Position numbers and translations under genes: made by a program. From JBGUXS01 sp045118155 (GTDB taxonomy: Bacteria; Pseudomonadota; Alphaproteobacteria; CAAHEQ01; UBA3637), in the NCBI GenBank assembly GCA_045118155.1, contig JBGUXS010000021.1, forward strand, positions 1-36,396: DNA of 36,396 nucleotides, read 5' to 3'. The first letter of the stretch is position 1; each line of letters opens with the position of its first letter. Shown here piece by piece: positions 22,953 to 28,983 of this stretch. The notes under the pieces were generated by a model, which was given only the letters and a program-made list of their open reading frames with translations, did no database searches and was not told the DNA's origin.

Positions 22953-23166
22953 TCTTTTCACGAAGGGTTTTCAAAACAAACGCCCGTAAACTGGCGGATA
23001 AATTATTGGGAATCATTCGGTTTTGATCAACCTCTTGAACCACGGCCGTGACCGTTCTTTTTTGTTCCGCCGCTATCTGCTTTAATTCATCCCAAAATTG
23101 AGATTCTAGCGCGATACTGGTTGCGTGCGAAAATAATGTCAATGATCGTTTTTCAATTCCTGCCAT
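22924..23166 (-). CDS. ribbon-helix-helix domain protein (RHH_4 type)
   Basis: The 80-residue protein begins MAGIEKRSLTLFSHATSIAL and continues ESQFWDELKQIAAEQKRTVT, then NLSASLRAFVLKTL. This is the pattern of the small alphaproteobacterial RHH_4 family, predicted DNA-binding dimers. The ATG at 23166 has AGAGGG upstream; a TTG at 23172 overlapping the sspB stop is an alternative. It sits directly behind sspB, so it is probably co-expressed, although no regulatory target can be read from the sequence. Confidence 0.8.
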   Translation of the reverse strand: MAGIEKRSLTLFSHATSIALESQFWDELKQIAAEQKRTVTAVVQEVDQNRMIPNNLSASLRAFVLKTLREKINQLEKKND

Positions 23167-23168
23167 TG

Positions 23169-23540
23169 TCAAGCCCTCTGAGTAAAATCAAGTGTTAAAA
23201 TTTCGGCCCCCTGCACAGGGTCTTTTTTAGGAAGCGGCGGCAACACTAATGCCCAGGGCACTTCGGGGTTTTGCACAGAAATAATTGCCGAAAAAGGTAC
23301 CACTAGATGAGCAGGAAGACTTGAAAAGCTCAAATCCACCGAAAAATCATTCGCCCCCACAACTAAATGCGTAAATTGATACCGCAAAACGATTGTCATT
23401 TCTTCGGGAAAGCGTTCCAAGACAAAATCGGGCAAGCTAACCCCGGGGGCCTTGGTCTTAAACGTGATATACACCGGAAAATCCGCCGATGCCGATGATA
23501 AAAGCCCTTTTAAACACTGTACAAAAATAGCTGTCGTCAT
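23169..23540 (-). CDS. sspB: ClpXP adaptor SspB (alpha type)
   Basis: SspB binds ssrA-tagged proteins and delivers them to ClpXP. The 123-residue product shows the family core: VYITFKTKAPGVSLPDFVLE, RFPEEMTIVLRYQF, FSVDLSFSSLPAHLVVPFSA. It ends with a linker and EILTLDFTQRA, which resembles the C-terminal ClpX-binding peptide of alpha SspB proteins. The ATG at 23540 has GGGGAT upstream; a longer frame to 23597 would run back through the tmRNA terminator and is rejected. No separate promoter is visible between the ssrA terminator and this start, so it may depend on read-through from ssrA. Confidence 0.9.
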   Translation of the reverse strand: MTTAIFVQCLKGLLSSASADFPVYITFKTKAPGVSLPDFVLERFPEEMTIVLRYQFTHLVVGANDFSVDLSFSSLPAHLVVPFSAIISVQNPEVPWALVLPPLPKKDPVQGAEILTLDFTQRA

Positions 23541-23553
23541 TTTATCCCCACAT

Positions 23554-23587
23554 AAAAACCCGTTCTTTCTGTTGCTGGGAAGAACGG
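23554..23587 (-). terminator. terminator between ssrA and sspB
   Basis: On the minus strand CCGTTCTT (23587-23580) pairs with AAGAACGG (23567-23560), followed by GTTTTT. It ends 14 bases before the sspB start codon. Confidence 0.8.
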
Positions 23588-23859
23588 AAGACCCCACCTA
23601 AAGGCTCAAAATATCTCTAGGGATTTATAGACGTTGCGTTAAAGCGTTACGCTGCAACAGCAACTGGAGCAAAATCATCATTTGCGTCTATATTTTTTAG
23701 CCCGATAACGGCGGTACCATACCGAATACAAGATAAGGCCTTTATTGTGCATGTCAATCCTATTTCACCCCCATATCTGGTGGAGGTGCCGGGTACCGCC
23801 CCCGGGTCCATCACACCTATGCCGCCTACCGTTTAGTATCATAGTCAAGTTGCCCTGAC
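23588..23859 (-). ncRNA. ssrA: transfer-messenger RNA, circularly permuted two-piece (ssrA)
   Basis: tmRNA rescues stalled ribosomes and tags the peptide. In minus-strand order the acceptor piece comes first and ends CACCTCCACCA (23788-23778). The coding piece begins GGGGGTG (23772-23766), and these seven bases pair with CACCTCC, including the third-position G-U typical of alanine acceptors. The tag frame (23685-23650, stop TAA at 23649-23647) encodes ANDDFAPVAVAA, ending in the ClpXP-type degron. The stop codon lies in an AGCG-TAA-CGCT hairpin, as in other tmRNAs. Upstream AATATAGAC resembles the usual sequence before the resume codon. Exact piece ends are estimates: the 5' end from the promoter, the 3' end from the terminator. 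Confidence 0.93.
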
Positions 23860-23865
23860 AGCATC

Positions 23866-23893
23866 AGTATACCAAAATTTTATTTTTTTGCAA
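23866..23893 (-). promoter_or_regulatory. promoter for ssrA
   Basis: On the minus strand TTGCAA (23893-23888) and TATACT (23871-23866) are spaced by 16 bases, which places the RNA start near 23859. Confidence 0.75.
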
Positions 23894-23917
23894 TAAGGAA
23901 AAAGAATAGGGGGGGCA

Positions 23918-23952
23918 TAAAAAAACGCCCCTTGGGAAAGAGGCGTTTTTTT
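23918..23952 (-). terminator. terminator after outer-membrane gene 1
   Basis: AACGCC...GGCGTT hairpin with arms at about 23924-23933 and 23937-23946 and T-runs on both sides. The same hairpin style and the adjoining GATACTCTAAG segment recur after barrel genes 2 and 3. Confidence 0.85.
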
Positions 23953-23970
23953 GTGATACTCTAAGACAAC

Positions 23971-24810
23971 TTAGAATTCAACCGCAACATTTACCCCGAA
24001 GGTTGTTGTGTTGCGTGGGGAGATTCCCCCAAAACCACGAGAAACCTTTTTGTCAACCCAACTGTAACCAACATAGGGGGTTACATAAGCACCATCTTTG
24101 AACTCATAGGTTGTGCTTAACTTAACAGTGTCAGTCTTATTCCATAACTTTTCGTTCCAGTCATCATAACGCATCTTAAGACTTTCCTTGAAGGCATGAC
24201 GATAAGTTAAATCCACAGAGGTTTTGTCATTCACATTATAGGTCGCCACTAACCCACCACCGTACAAGTTGACATTGTGGACATTATAAGCGTCCCCATA
24301 ATAAGAAGAATTTTTGGCAAAACGATAATAGTGCGCATAATCTATGAATGCCCCAAAGATAAAGTTACCGACATCAATACCGCCGGTCAATTTTGTCCGG
24401 ATGTAATCATGTTTGTCCCCATCAGACCCATAGGATCCAAAACCATACGCCGCTTCGGCAGCTACCCTTAAACCATTATCAAGGGTTGGAACAAATCGAA
24501 CACCAATTTCCGGAATCCGGACAGAATCCGCGTCCCATGAAGCTTGTGCATCCGCCCGCGCTGTATTCACCATTGTGGGTTCTTCATAAACGCCAGCAAT
24601 CAAGGCCAATCCGTTTGTTAACCCATACATCCCGTCAACGGATGTGTAAGTATCTGTGCCGGTCGTATCTTGAACCCGTTGCCAAGAAGCATCGCCCCGG
24701 AACAAAAAGTTCCCTTTTTTAGGAACATAAAAACTGTTTGTCGGATTTACGGCAAAAGCCCCGGATGCAACACCTAAAGCCGCAGCTGTTAAAAATAATA
24801 ATTTTTTCAT
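23971..24810 (-). CDS. outer-membrane beta-barrel protein, tandem paralogue 1
   Basis: The 279-residue precursor has a signal peptide (MKKLLFLTAAALGVASGAFA) and a mature chain starting VNPTNSFYVPKKGNFLFRGD. Alternating aromatic/polar strands follow, with a C-terminal phenylalanine (VNVAVEF), the sign of a BAM-assembled barrel. Shared scaffold segments are YTSVDGMYGLTNGLALIAGV, AAEAAYGFGSYGSDG, GGGLVATYNVNDKTSVDLTY and TYEFKDGAYVTPYVGYSWVD. Segments between them differ from the paralogues and are probably surface loops, for example ARADAQASWDADSV and NSSYYGDAYNVHN. Length suggests about 10-12 strands. Porin, adhesin or opacity-type roles are all possible. Confidence 0.87.
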   Translation of the reverse strand: MKKLLFLTAAALGVASGAFAVNPTNSFYVPKKGNFLFRGDASWQRVQDTTGTDTYTSVDGMYGLTNGLALIAGVYEEPTMVNTARADAQASWDADSVRIPEIGVRFVPTLDNGLRVAAEAAYGFGSYGSDGDKHDYIRTKLTGGIDVGNFIFGAFIDYAHYYRFAKNSSYYGDAYNVHNVNLYGGGLVATYNVNDKTSVDLTYRHAFKESLKMRYDDWNEKLWNKTDTVKLSTTYEFKDGAYVTPYVGYSWVDKKVSRGFGGISPRNTTTFGVNVAVEF

Positions 24811-24838
24811 AAGTTTCTCCTTTCCTTTATGAAAATTA

Positions 24839-24883
24839 GTTTCGAAACGGCTCTACCTTAGACTACATACGAGGATATGTCAA
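24839..24883 (-). promoter_or_regulatory. promoter with shared inverted-repeat operator, barrel gene 1
   Basis: On the minus strand TTGACA (24883-24878) and TAAGGT (24860-24855) are 17 bases apart. An inverted repeat GACATA-N6-TATGTA (24881-24864) overlaps the -35 and spacer. The palindrome GTTTCGAAAC (24848-24839) begins six bases after the -10 box, at the expected transcription start. Confidence 0.75.
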
Positions 24884-24884
24884 G

Positions 24885-24918
24885 AAAAAACGCCCCTGAA
24901 AAACAGAGGCGTTTTTTT
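24885..24918 (-). terminator. terminator after outer-membrane gene 2
   Basis: AACGCCCCTG and CAGAGGCGTT pair around a short A-rich loop, with T-runs on both sides. It directly abuts the promoter of gene 1. Confidence 0.85.
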
Positions 24919-24936
24919 GTGATACTCTAAGACAAC

Positions 24937-25821
24937 TTAGAATTCAATGGCCACATTTACCCCGAAGGTCGTTGTGTTGCGGTTAAAGGGCCGGAATTCA
25001 CCTTCCGTTCTGTCCCCACGAGCAACCCCTTTGTCAACCCAGTTGTATCCAACATACGGGGTAACGTAAGCACCATCTTTGAATTCGTAGGTGGCACTTA
25101 ATTTCACAGCATCTTTGTAATGCGATTTTGCACCAATTAATTTAGCAACATTTATGTCCGTACGACGCATATGCAATTGTTCTTTGAACGTATGACGATA
25201 GGTCAAATCAATCGTCGTCTTATCGTTAACGTTGTAGGTTGCAACTAACCCACCACCATAGAAGTGTGCATTGTGAATATTCATTATTCTACCTTGCCAA
25301 CTTTCTGAACCGTTAGCAAAACGATAATAGTAGGCATAATCTACAAACGCCCCAAAAATGAACTTACCAACATCAACACCACCGGTTAATTTCGCCCGAA
25401 TGTAATCATGTTCGTTGGAATCTGAACCATAAGCCCCAAAACCATAAGCCGCTTCCGCAGCCAATCTTAAGCCTTTATCTAAGCACGGCACAAACCGAAC
25501 ACCAATTTCAGGAATCCGTGATTCTTTTGCATTGACTTGTGTTCTTGGACCAGAAGCGACAAGAGTCCGCCCAAAGTTCATCAATTCTGGATTTTCATAC
25601 ACACCAGCTGTCAAAGCGACACCGTTTGTTAACCCATACATACCGTCAATGGATGTGTATGTATCGGTCCCTGTTGTATCTTGTGTTCTAGCCCAAGACG
25701 CATCCCCACGGAACAAGAAATTCCCTTTTTTAGGAACATAGAAGCTATTTGTCGGATTTAAAGCAAAAGCTTGTGAAGCAATACCCAAAGCCGCAGCTGT
25801 TAAAAATAATAATTTTTTCAT
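24937..25821 (-). CDS. outer-membrane beta-barrel protein, tandem paralogue 2
   Basis: The 294-residue precursor starts at the ATG at 25821 behind AAAGGAGAA; a longer frame upstream runs through the promoter and is rejected. Signal peptide MKKLLFLTAAALGIASQAFA is followed by LNPTNSFYVPKKGNFLFRGD. It is closest to paralogue 3 over the scaffold and ends VNVAIEF. Its variable segments are GRTLVASGPRTQVNAKES, NGSESWQGRIMNIHNAH, an insert TDINVAKLIGAKSHYKDAV also seen in paralogue 4, and the last loop DRTEGEFRPFN. Sharing that insert with paralogue 4, while resembling paralogue 3 elsewhere, suggests mosaic exchange. Confidence 0.87.
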   Translation of the reverse strand: MKKLLFLTAAALGIASQAFALNPTNSFYVPKKGNFLFRGDASWARTQDTTGTDTYTSIDGMYGLTNGVALTAGVYENPELMNFGRTLVASGPRTQVNAKESRIPEIGVRFVPCLDKGLRLAAEAAYGFGAYGSDSNEHDYIRAKLTGGVDVGKFIFGAFVDYAYYYRFANGSESWQGRIMNIHNAHFYGGGLVATYNVNDKTTIDLTYRHTFKEQLHMRRTDINVAKLIGAKSHYKDAVKLSATYEFKDGAYVTPYVGYNWVDKGVARGDRTEGEFRPFNRNTTTFGVNVAIEF

Positions 25822-25851
25822 AAAAATTCTCCTTTCCTTTATGAAACTAAA

Positions 25852-25896
25852 GTTTCGAAACGTCCCCACTTTAGACAACATAAATGCTTATGTCAA
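25852..25896 (-). promoter_or_regulatory. promoter with shared inverted-repeat operator, barrel gene 2
   Basis: On the minus strand TTGACA (25896-25891) and TAAAGT (25873-25868) are 17 bases apart. The inverted repeat GACATA-N6-TATGTT spans 25894-25877. GTTTCGAAAC lies at 25861-25852, again six bases past the -10 box. Confidence 0.78.
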
Positions 25897-26164
25897 CAAA
25901 AAAAGTCATTTTTTTCACAAAAGTGTCATATTTGTGTTTTTTTATCAGAAACCCCTCTGCCAGTCACCCTTTATTCCCCTCTTGTCATGCCTTATGCCGG
26001 TTCTTTTTCAACCGGCATAATAAAAGCAGACAAATCCTTAACGTCCCCACCGCCCCTAATACCGAAAAAGGATGCCACAAGCGATAGGGGCTCCCTCGCT
26101 AAGATCCTCTTTATCGCGTGCTTTGTTTCAAGGCGCACGAAGGTTGGTGTATTGGACAAGCTTT
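25897..26164. other. intergenic stretch with three hairpins
   Basis: No gene is supported. An 11-bp perfect stem, TTATGCCGGTT/AACCGGCATAA, lies at 25992-26020 and is preceded by GTCATGCC, as in the reverse-oriented repeat at 10434. A longer structured element lies at 26069-26108: AGGAT/ATCCT outside and AGCGA plus GGG with CCCTCGCT inside. A third small hairpin, CGTGC/GCACG, lies at 26117-26139. No RNA family was recognised. Confidence 0.5.
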
Positions 26165-26200
26165 AAAAAAAACGCCCCTTGCAATAAGAGGCGTTCTTTT
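26165..26200 (-). terminator. terminator after outer-membrane gene 3
   Basis: AACGCCCCTT pairs with AAGAGGCGTT around a short loop, with an A-run and T-run on either side. The flank ATGATACTCTAAGAAACCTT resembles that after gene 1. Confidence 0.85.
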
Positions 26201-26218
26201 ATGATACTCTAAGAAACC

Positions 26219-27055
26219 TTAGAATTCAATGGCCACATTAACCCCAAAGGTTGTGGTGTTACGTGGACCTAAACCATTCCAGCTGTATTCTTTATCCAAC
26301 CAGTTGTAGCCAACATACGGCGTCACGTAAGCACCATCTTTGAACTCGTATGTTGTGCTCAATCTTACAGAATCTTTGTAGTTACCTTTGACTTTTGCAT
26401 AGTCCCCATAACGCCATTTAACTTGATCTTTGAAAGTATGACGATAGGTGGCATCAATAGATGTTTTATCGTTAACGTTATAAGTTGCGACTAAACCACC
26501 GCCATAGAAGTTAGCTGTGTGGATATTGTCATTCCATATATAACCATCTTCTGTTGTATTCTTGGCAAACCGATAGAAGTGTGCATAGTCAACAAACGCC
26601 CCAAAAATGAAGTTGCCGACATCAATACCACCGGTTAATTTGGCCCGAATGTAATCATGTTCATTGGAATCTGATCCATAAGACCCGAAACCATACGCGG
26701 CTTCAGCGGCCAATCTTAACCCTTTATCCAGGCAAGGAACAAACCGAACACCAACTTCGGGAATCCGGGCTTCTTTTGAGTTATCGTCACGAACCGCAGC
26801 ACGAGCCAAATTCATCAATGTCGGATTTTCATAAACGCCGGCAATCAAAGCAACGCCGTTTGTCAAGCCATACATCCCATCAATGGATGTGTAGGTATCT
26901 GTGCCGGTTGTATCTTGAGCACGCACCCAAGATGCATCCCCACGGAACAAGAAGTTCCCTTTTTTAGGAACATAGAAACTATTTGTCGGATTTAAAGCAA
27001 AAGCTTGTGAAGCAATACCCAAAGCCGCAGCTGTCAAAAATAAGATTTTTTTCAT
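26219..27055 (-). CDS. outer-membrane beta-barrel protein, tandem paralogue 3
   Basis: The 278-residue precursor starts at the ATG at 27055 behind GGAGAA. Signal peptide MKKILFLTAAALGIASQAFA and mature start LNPTNSFYVPKKG match paralogue 2, and it ends VNVAIEF. Variable segments are ARAAVRDDNSKEA, NTTEDGYIWNDNIHTAN, RYGDYAKVKGNYKDSV and the last loop EYSWNGLGPRN. Scaffold between loops is almost the same as in paralogues 1 and 2. The protein would sit in the outer membrane and be surface exposed. Own promoter and own terminator make it a self-contained cassette. Confidence 0.87.
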   Translation of the reverse strand: MKKILFLTAAALGIASQAFALNPTNSFYVPKKGNFLFRGDASWVRAQDTTGTDTYTSIDGMYGLTNGVALIAGVYENPTLMNLARAAVRDDNSKEARIPEVGVRFVPCLDKGLRLAAEAAYGFGSYGSDSNEHDYIRAKLTGGIDVGNFIFGAFVDYAHFYRFAKNTTEDGYIWNDNIHTANFYGGGLVATYNVNDKTSIDATYRHTFKDQVKWRYGDYAKVKGNYKDSVRLSTTYEFKDGAYVTPYVGYNWLDKEYSWNGLGPRNTTTFGVNVAIEF

Positions 27056-27085
27056 AAAAATTCTCCTTTCCTTTATGAAAATTTC

Positions 27086-27130
27086 GTTTCGAAACGCCCC
27101 TACTTTAGACGACATAAAAGGGTATGTCAA
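27086..27130 (-). promoter_or_regulatory. promoter with shared inverted-repeat operator, barrel gene 3
   Basis: On the minus strand TTGACA (27130-27125) and TAAAGT (27107-27102) are 17 bases apart. The inverted repeat is perfect here, GACATA-N6-TATGTC (27128-27111). The start-site palindrome is extended to CGTTTCGAAACG (27096-27085). Confidence 0.8.
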
Positions 27131-27131
27131 C

Positions 27132-27168
27132 AAAAAAACGCCCCTTTTTTTAAAAAAGAGGCGTTTTT
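27132..27168 (-). terminator. terminator after outer-membrane gene 4
   Basis: ACGCCCCTTTTTT pairs with AAAAAAGAGGCGT (27138-27163 region), flanked by A and T runs. It abuts the promoter of gene 3. Confidence 0.85.
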
Positions 27169-27184
27169 CGTGATATATTACCCC

Positions 27185-28039
27185 CTAAAATTCAAAAGCT
27201 AAGTTAGCGCCAAAGGTGGTTGTATTCCGTGAGAAAACAGGCATATTTCTATCCCCACGAGAAGCCCCCTTATCAACCCAGTTATAGCCCACATACGGTG
27301 TGATATAGGCCCCATCCTTAAATTCATACGTTGCGCTTAATCTGACAGAATCTTTGTAATGCGCTTTCGTTCCAAGCATCTTGCCAATGTCAGCATCTGT
27401 CTTACGGATTCTGAGTTGTTCTTTAAAGCTGTGCCGCCATGTCAAATCCACAGTTGTCTTATCGTTCACATGATAGGTTCCAACCAATCCACCCCCGTAG
27501 AAGTTCGCATTATGGATGGCAGGCACCCACCATTGTGAGTTCTTAGCAAAACGATAGAAATGGGCATAATCAGCAAAAGCGCCAAAGATAAAATGACCAA
27601 CTTTCTTACCAACGGTCAACTTCGCACGAATATAGTCATGTTCTGCTCTATCAGAACCATAAGCCCCCAAACCATAAGCAGCTTCGGCCGCCAACTTAAA
27701 ACCATGATCTAAGCAGGGAACAAATTTAATTCCAACTTCGGGAATCCTAGCTGCCCCTTCTCGTGTATTACCATATAAGGTTGCAGTCCCCACACTTAGT
27801 AAGGCCGGATTTTCATACACACCAGCTGTCAAAGCGATACCGTTTGTTAACCCATACATTCCATCAATGGATGTATAAGTATCTGTGCCTGTTTTATCTT
27901 GTGTTCTAGCCCAAGACGCATCCCCACGGAATAAGAAATTCCCTTTTTTAGGAACATAGAAATTACTTGTCGGATTTAAAGCAAATGCCTGAGAAGCAAC
28001 ACCTAAAACCGCAGCCGTTAAAAATAATATTTTTTTCAT
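27185..28039 (-). CDS. outer-membrane beta-barrel protein, tandem paralogue 4
   Basis: The 284-residue precursor has signal peptide MKKILFLTAAVLGVASQAFA and mature start LNPTSNFYVPKKG, and ends ANLAFEF. It is somewhat more diverged than paralogues 1-3: AYGLGAYGSDRAEHDYIRAK and GTYHVNDKTTVDLTWRHSF replace the commoner forms. Variable segments are GTATLYGNTREGAA, NSQWWVPAIHNAN, TDADIGKMLGTKAHYKDSV and NMPVFSRN. The promoter has the common inverted repeat but lacks the GTTTCGAAAC palindrome found at genes 1-3. Confidence 0.86.
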   Translation of the reverse strand: MKKILFLTAAVLGVASQAFALNPTSNFYVPKKGNFLFRGDASWARTQDKTGTDTYTSIDGMYGLTNGIALTAGVYENPALLSVGTATLYGNTREGAARIPEVGIKFVPCLDHGFKLAAEAAYGLGAYGSDRAEHDYIRAKLTVGKKVGHFIFGAFADYAHFYRFAKNSQWWVPAIHNANFYGGGLVGTYHVNDKTTVDLTWRHSFKEQLRIRKTDADIGKMLGTKAHYKDSVRLSATYEFKDGAYITPYVGYNWVDKGASRGDRNMPVFSRNTTTFGANLAFEF

Positions 28040-28078
28040 AAAGTCTCCTTTCTTTCATGCGGCATAAAAACGGGAACA

Positions 28079-28107
28079 CTTTAAATGACATAATGATGTA
28101 TGTCAAC
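28079..28107 (-). promoter_or_regulatory. promoter with shared inverted-repeat operator, barrel gene 4
   Basis: On the minus strand TTGACA (28107-28102) and TAAAGT (28084-28079) are 17 bases apart, with a perfect GACATA-N6-TATGTC inverted repeat at 28105-28088. No start-site palindrome follows. Confidence 0.75.
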
Positions 28108-28131
28108 AGCATTTTCACAAAAGCGTTATTG

Positions 28132-28917
28132 TTAAAAAGTAACGGCCATTTTTACTCCAAAAATTTTTTCATTTTTGACCCCATAGCCCTTGCGAAGCCA
28201 TGTATATCCCCCGTACGGTGTGATAAAAGCCCTCGGCTTAAACTCATAAGCCAATGACACCTTGGCCCTATCTGTCGCATTTTTTAAGCTTTTATGGACC
28301 GACAATACCGCCACCCGTTCTTTGAACGTATGTTCATAGTCCGTCTGCAAAGTCCATTTAGGCGCGATATCATAAGCAACTTGTCCCCCGAACGTCCACC
28401 GCGTCATATTTTTAAGGCGCGGTTCTCCTTCAAAAGCGTTTTTATGAAAATGGAAAAAATAATTTCCCCCAACGAAAACACCGCCCCGTAACAATCCATC
28501 CTTTTTTCCAACGGTAAAGCGCCCTGTTACTTTGTCGTAATTTCGCCGATCCGATGAAAAGCGCCCCGTGCCATAGGCCATATCTAAGGCCGTATCCAAT
28601 CCCAAAACATTATCTAAAATCCTGGCCCCAATTTCGGGAATGGCCGGCAATCTACCAAAAGCCCGTTCAAACAAAATCGGGGTTTCCCCAGCTAAGCTTC
28701 CTATACGAACAAAGCCCGCCTTTCCCCCGTCTATCCCATATATCCCTTTTACGGCCGTCTTTGTATCCGTTCCCGTGCGATCAAAAGCCCGAGACCATTC
28801 GGCCGTTCCTTCTAAAACAGCCGCCCCCGGCGTTGGTAAATAAAAAGCTTCGTTTGGCGTCATGGCCCCCGCTGAAAACGCCCCCAAAAGACAGAATAAG
28901 CTGGTATATTTTCTCAT
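28132..28917 (-). CDS. outer-membrane beta-barrel protein, divergent paralogue 5
   Basis: The 261-residue precursor starts at the ATG at 28917 behind GGAG. A short signal peptide (MRKYTSLFCLLGAFSAGA) precedes TPNEAFYLPTPGAAVLEGTA, which aligns with the NPTNSFYVPKKGNFLFRGDA of the others. Shared landmarks persist: DRTGTDTKTAVKGIYGI, IPEIGARI, AYGTGRFSSDRRNYD, YEHTFKERV, YEFKPRAFITPYGGYTW, and C-terminal VKMAVTF. It is the oldest-looking member and may keep a distinct role. I see no clear terminator between it and gene 4. Confidence 0.82.
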   Translation of the reverse strand: MRKYTSLFCLLGAFSAGAMTPNEAFYLPTPGAAVLEGTAEWSRAFDRTGTDTKTAVKGIYGIDGGKAGFVRIGSLAGETPILFERAFGRLPAIPEIGARILDNVLGLDTALDMAYGTGRFSSDRRNYDKVTGRFTVGKKDGLLRGGVFVGGNYFFHFHKNAFEGEPRLKNMTRWTFGGQVAYDIAPKWTLQTDYEHTFKERVAVLSVHKSLKNATDRAKVSLAYEFKPRAFITPYGGYTWLRKGYGVKNEKIFGVKMAVTF

Positions 28918-28946
28918 AAAAACTCCTTTCCCTTCCCTTGAAAAGA

Positions 28947-28976
28947 AGTATAAAAAAACATACCCCCCTATGTCAA
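28947..28976 (-). promoter_or_regulatory. promoter with shared inverted-repeat operator, barrel gene 5
   Basis: On the minus strand TTGACA (28976-28971) precedes TATACT (28952-28947) by 18 bases. GACATA-N6-TATGTT lies at 28974-28957, at the same position relative to the -35 box as in genes 1-4. The start-site palindrome is absent. Confidence 0.7.
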
Positions 28977-28983
28977 GCAAAAA

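Noticed and set aside
23541..23597. Extended N-terminus of SspB
   Set aside because: It would be translated from the tmRNA terminator hairpin; the ATG at 23540 has GGGGAT upstream and gives the family-typical start.
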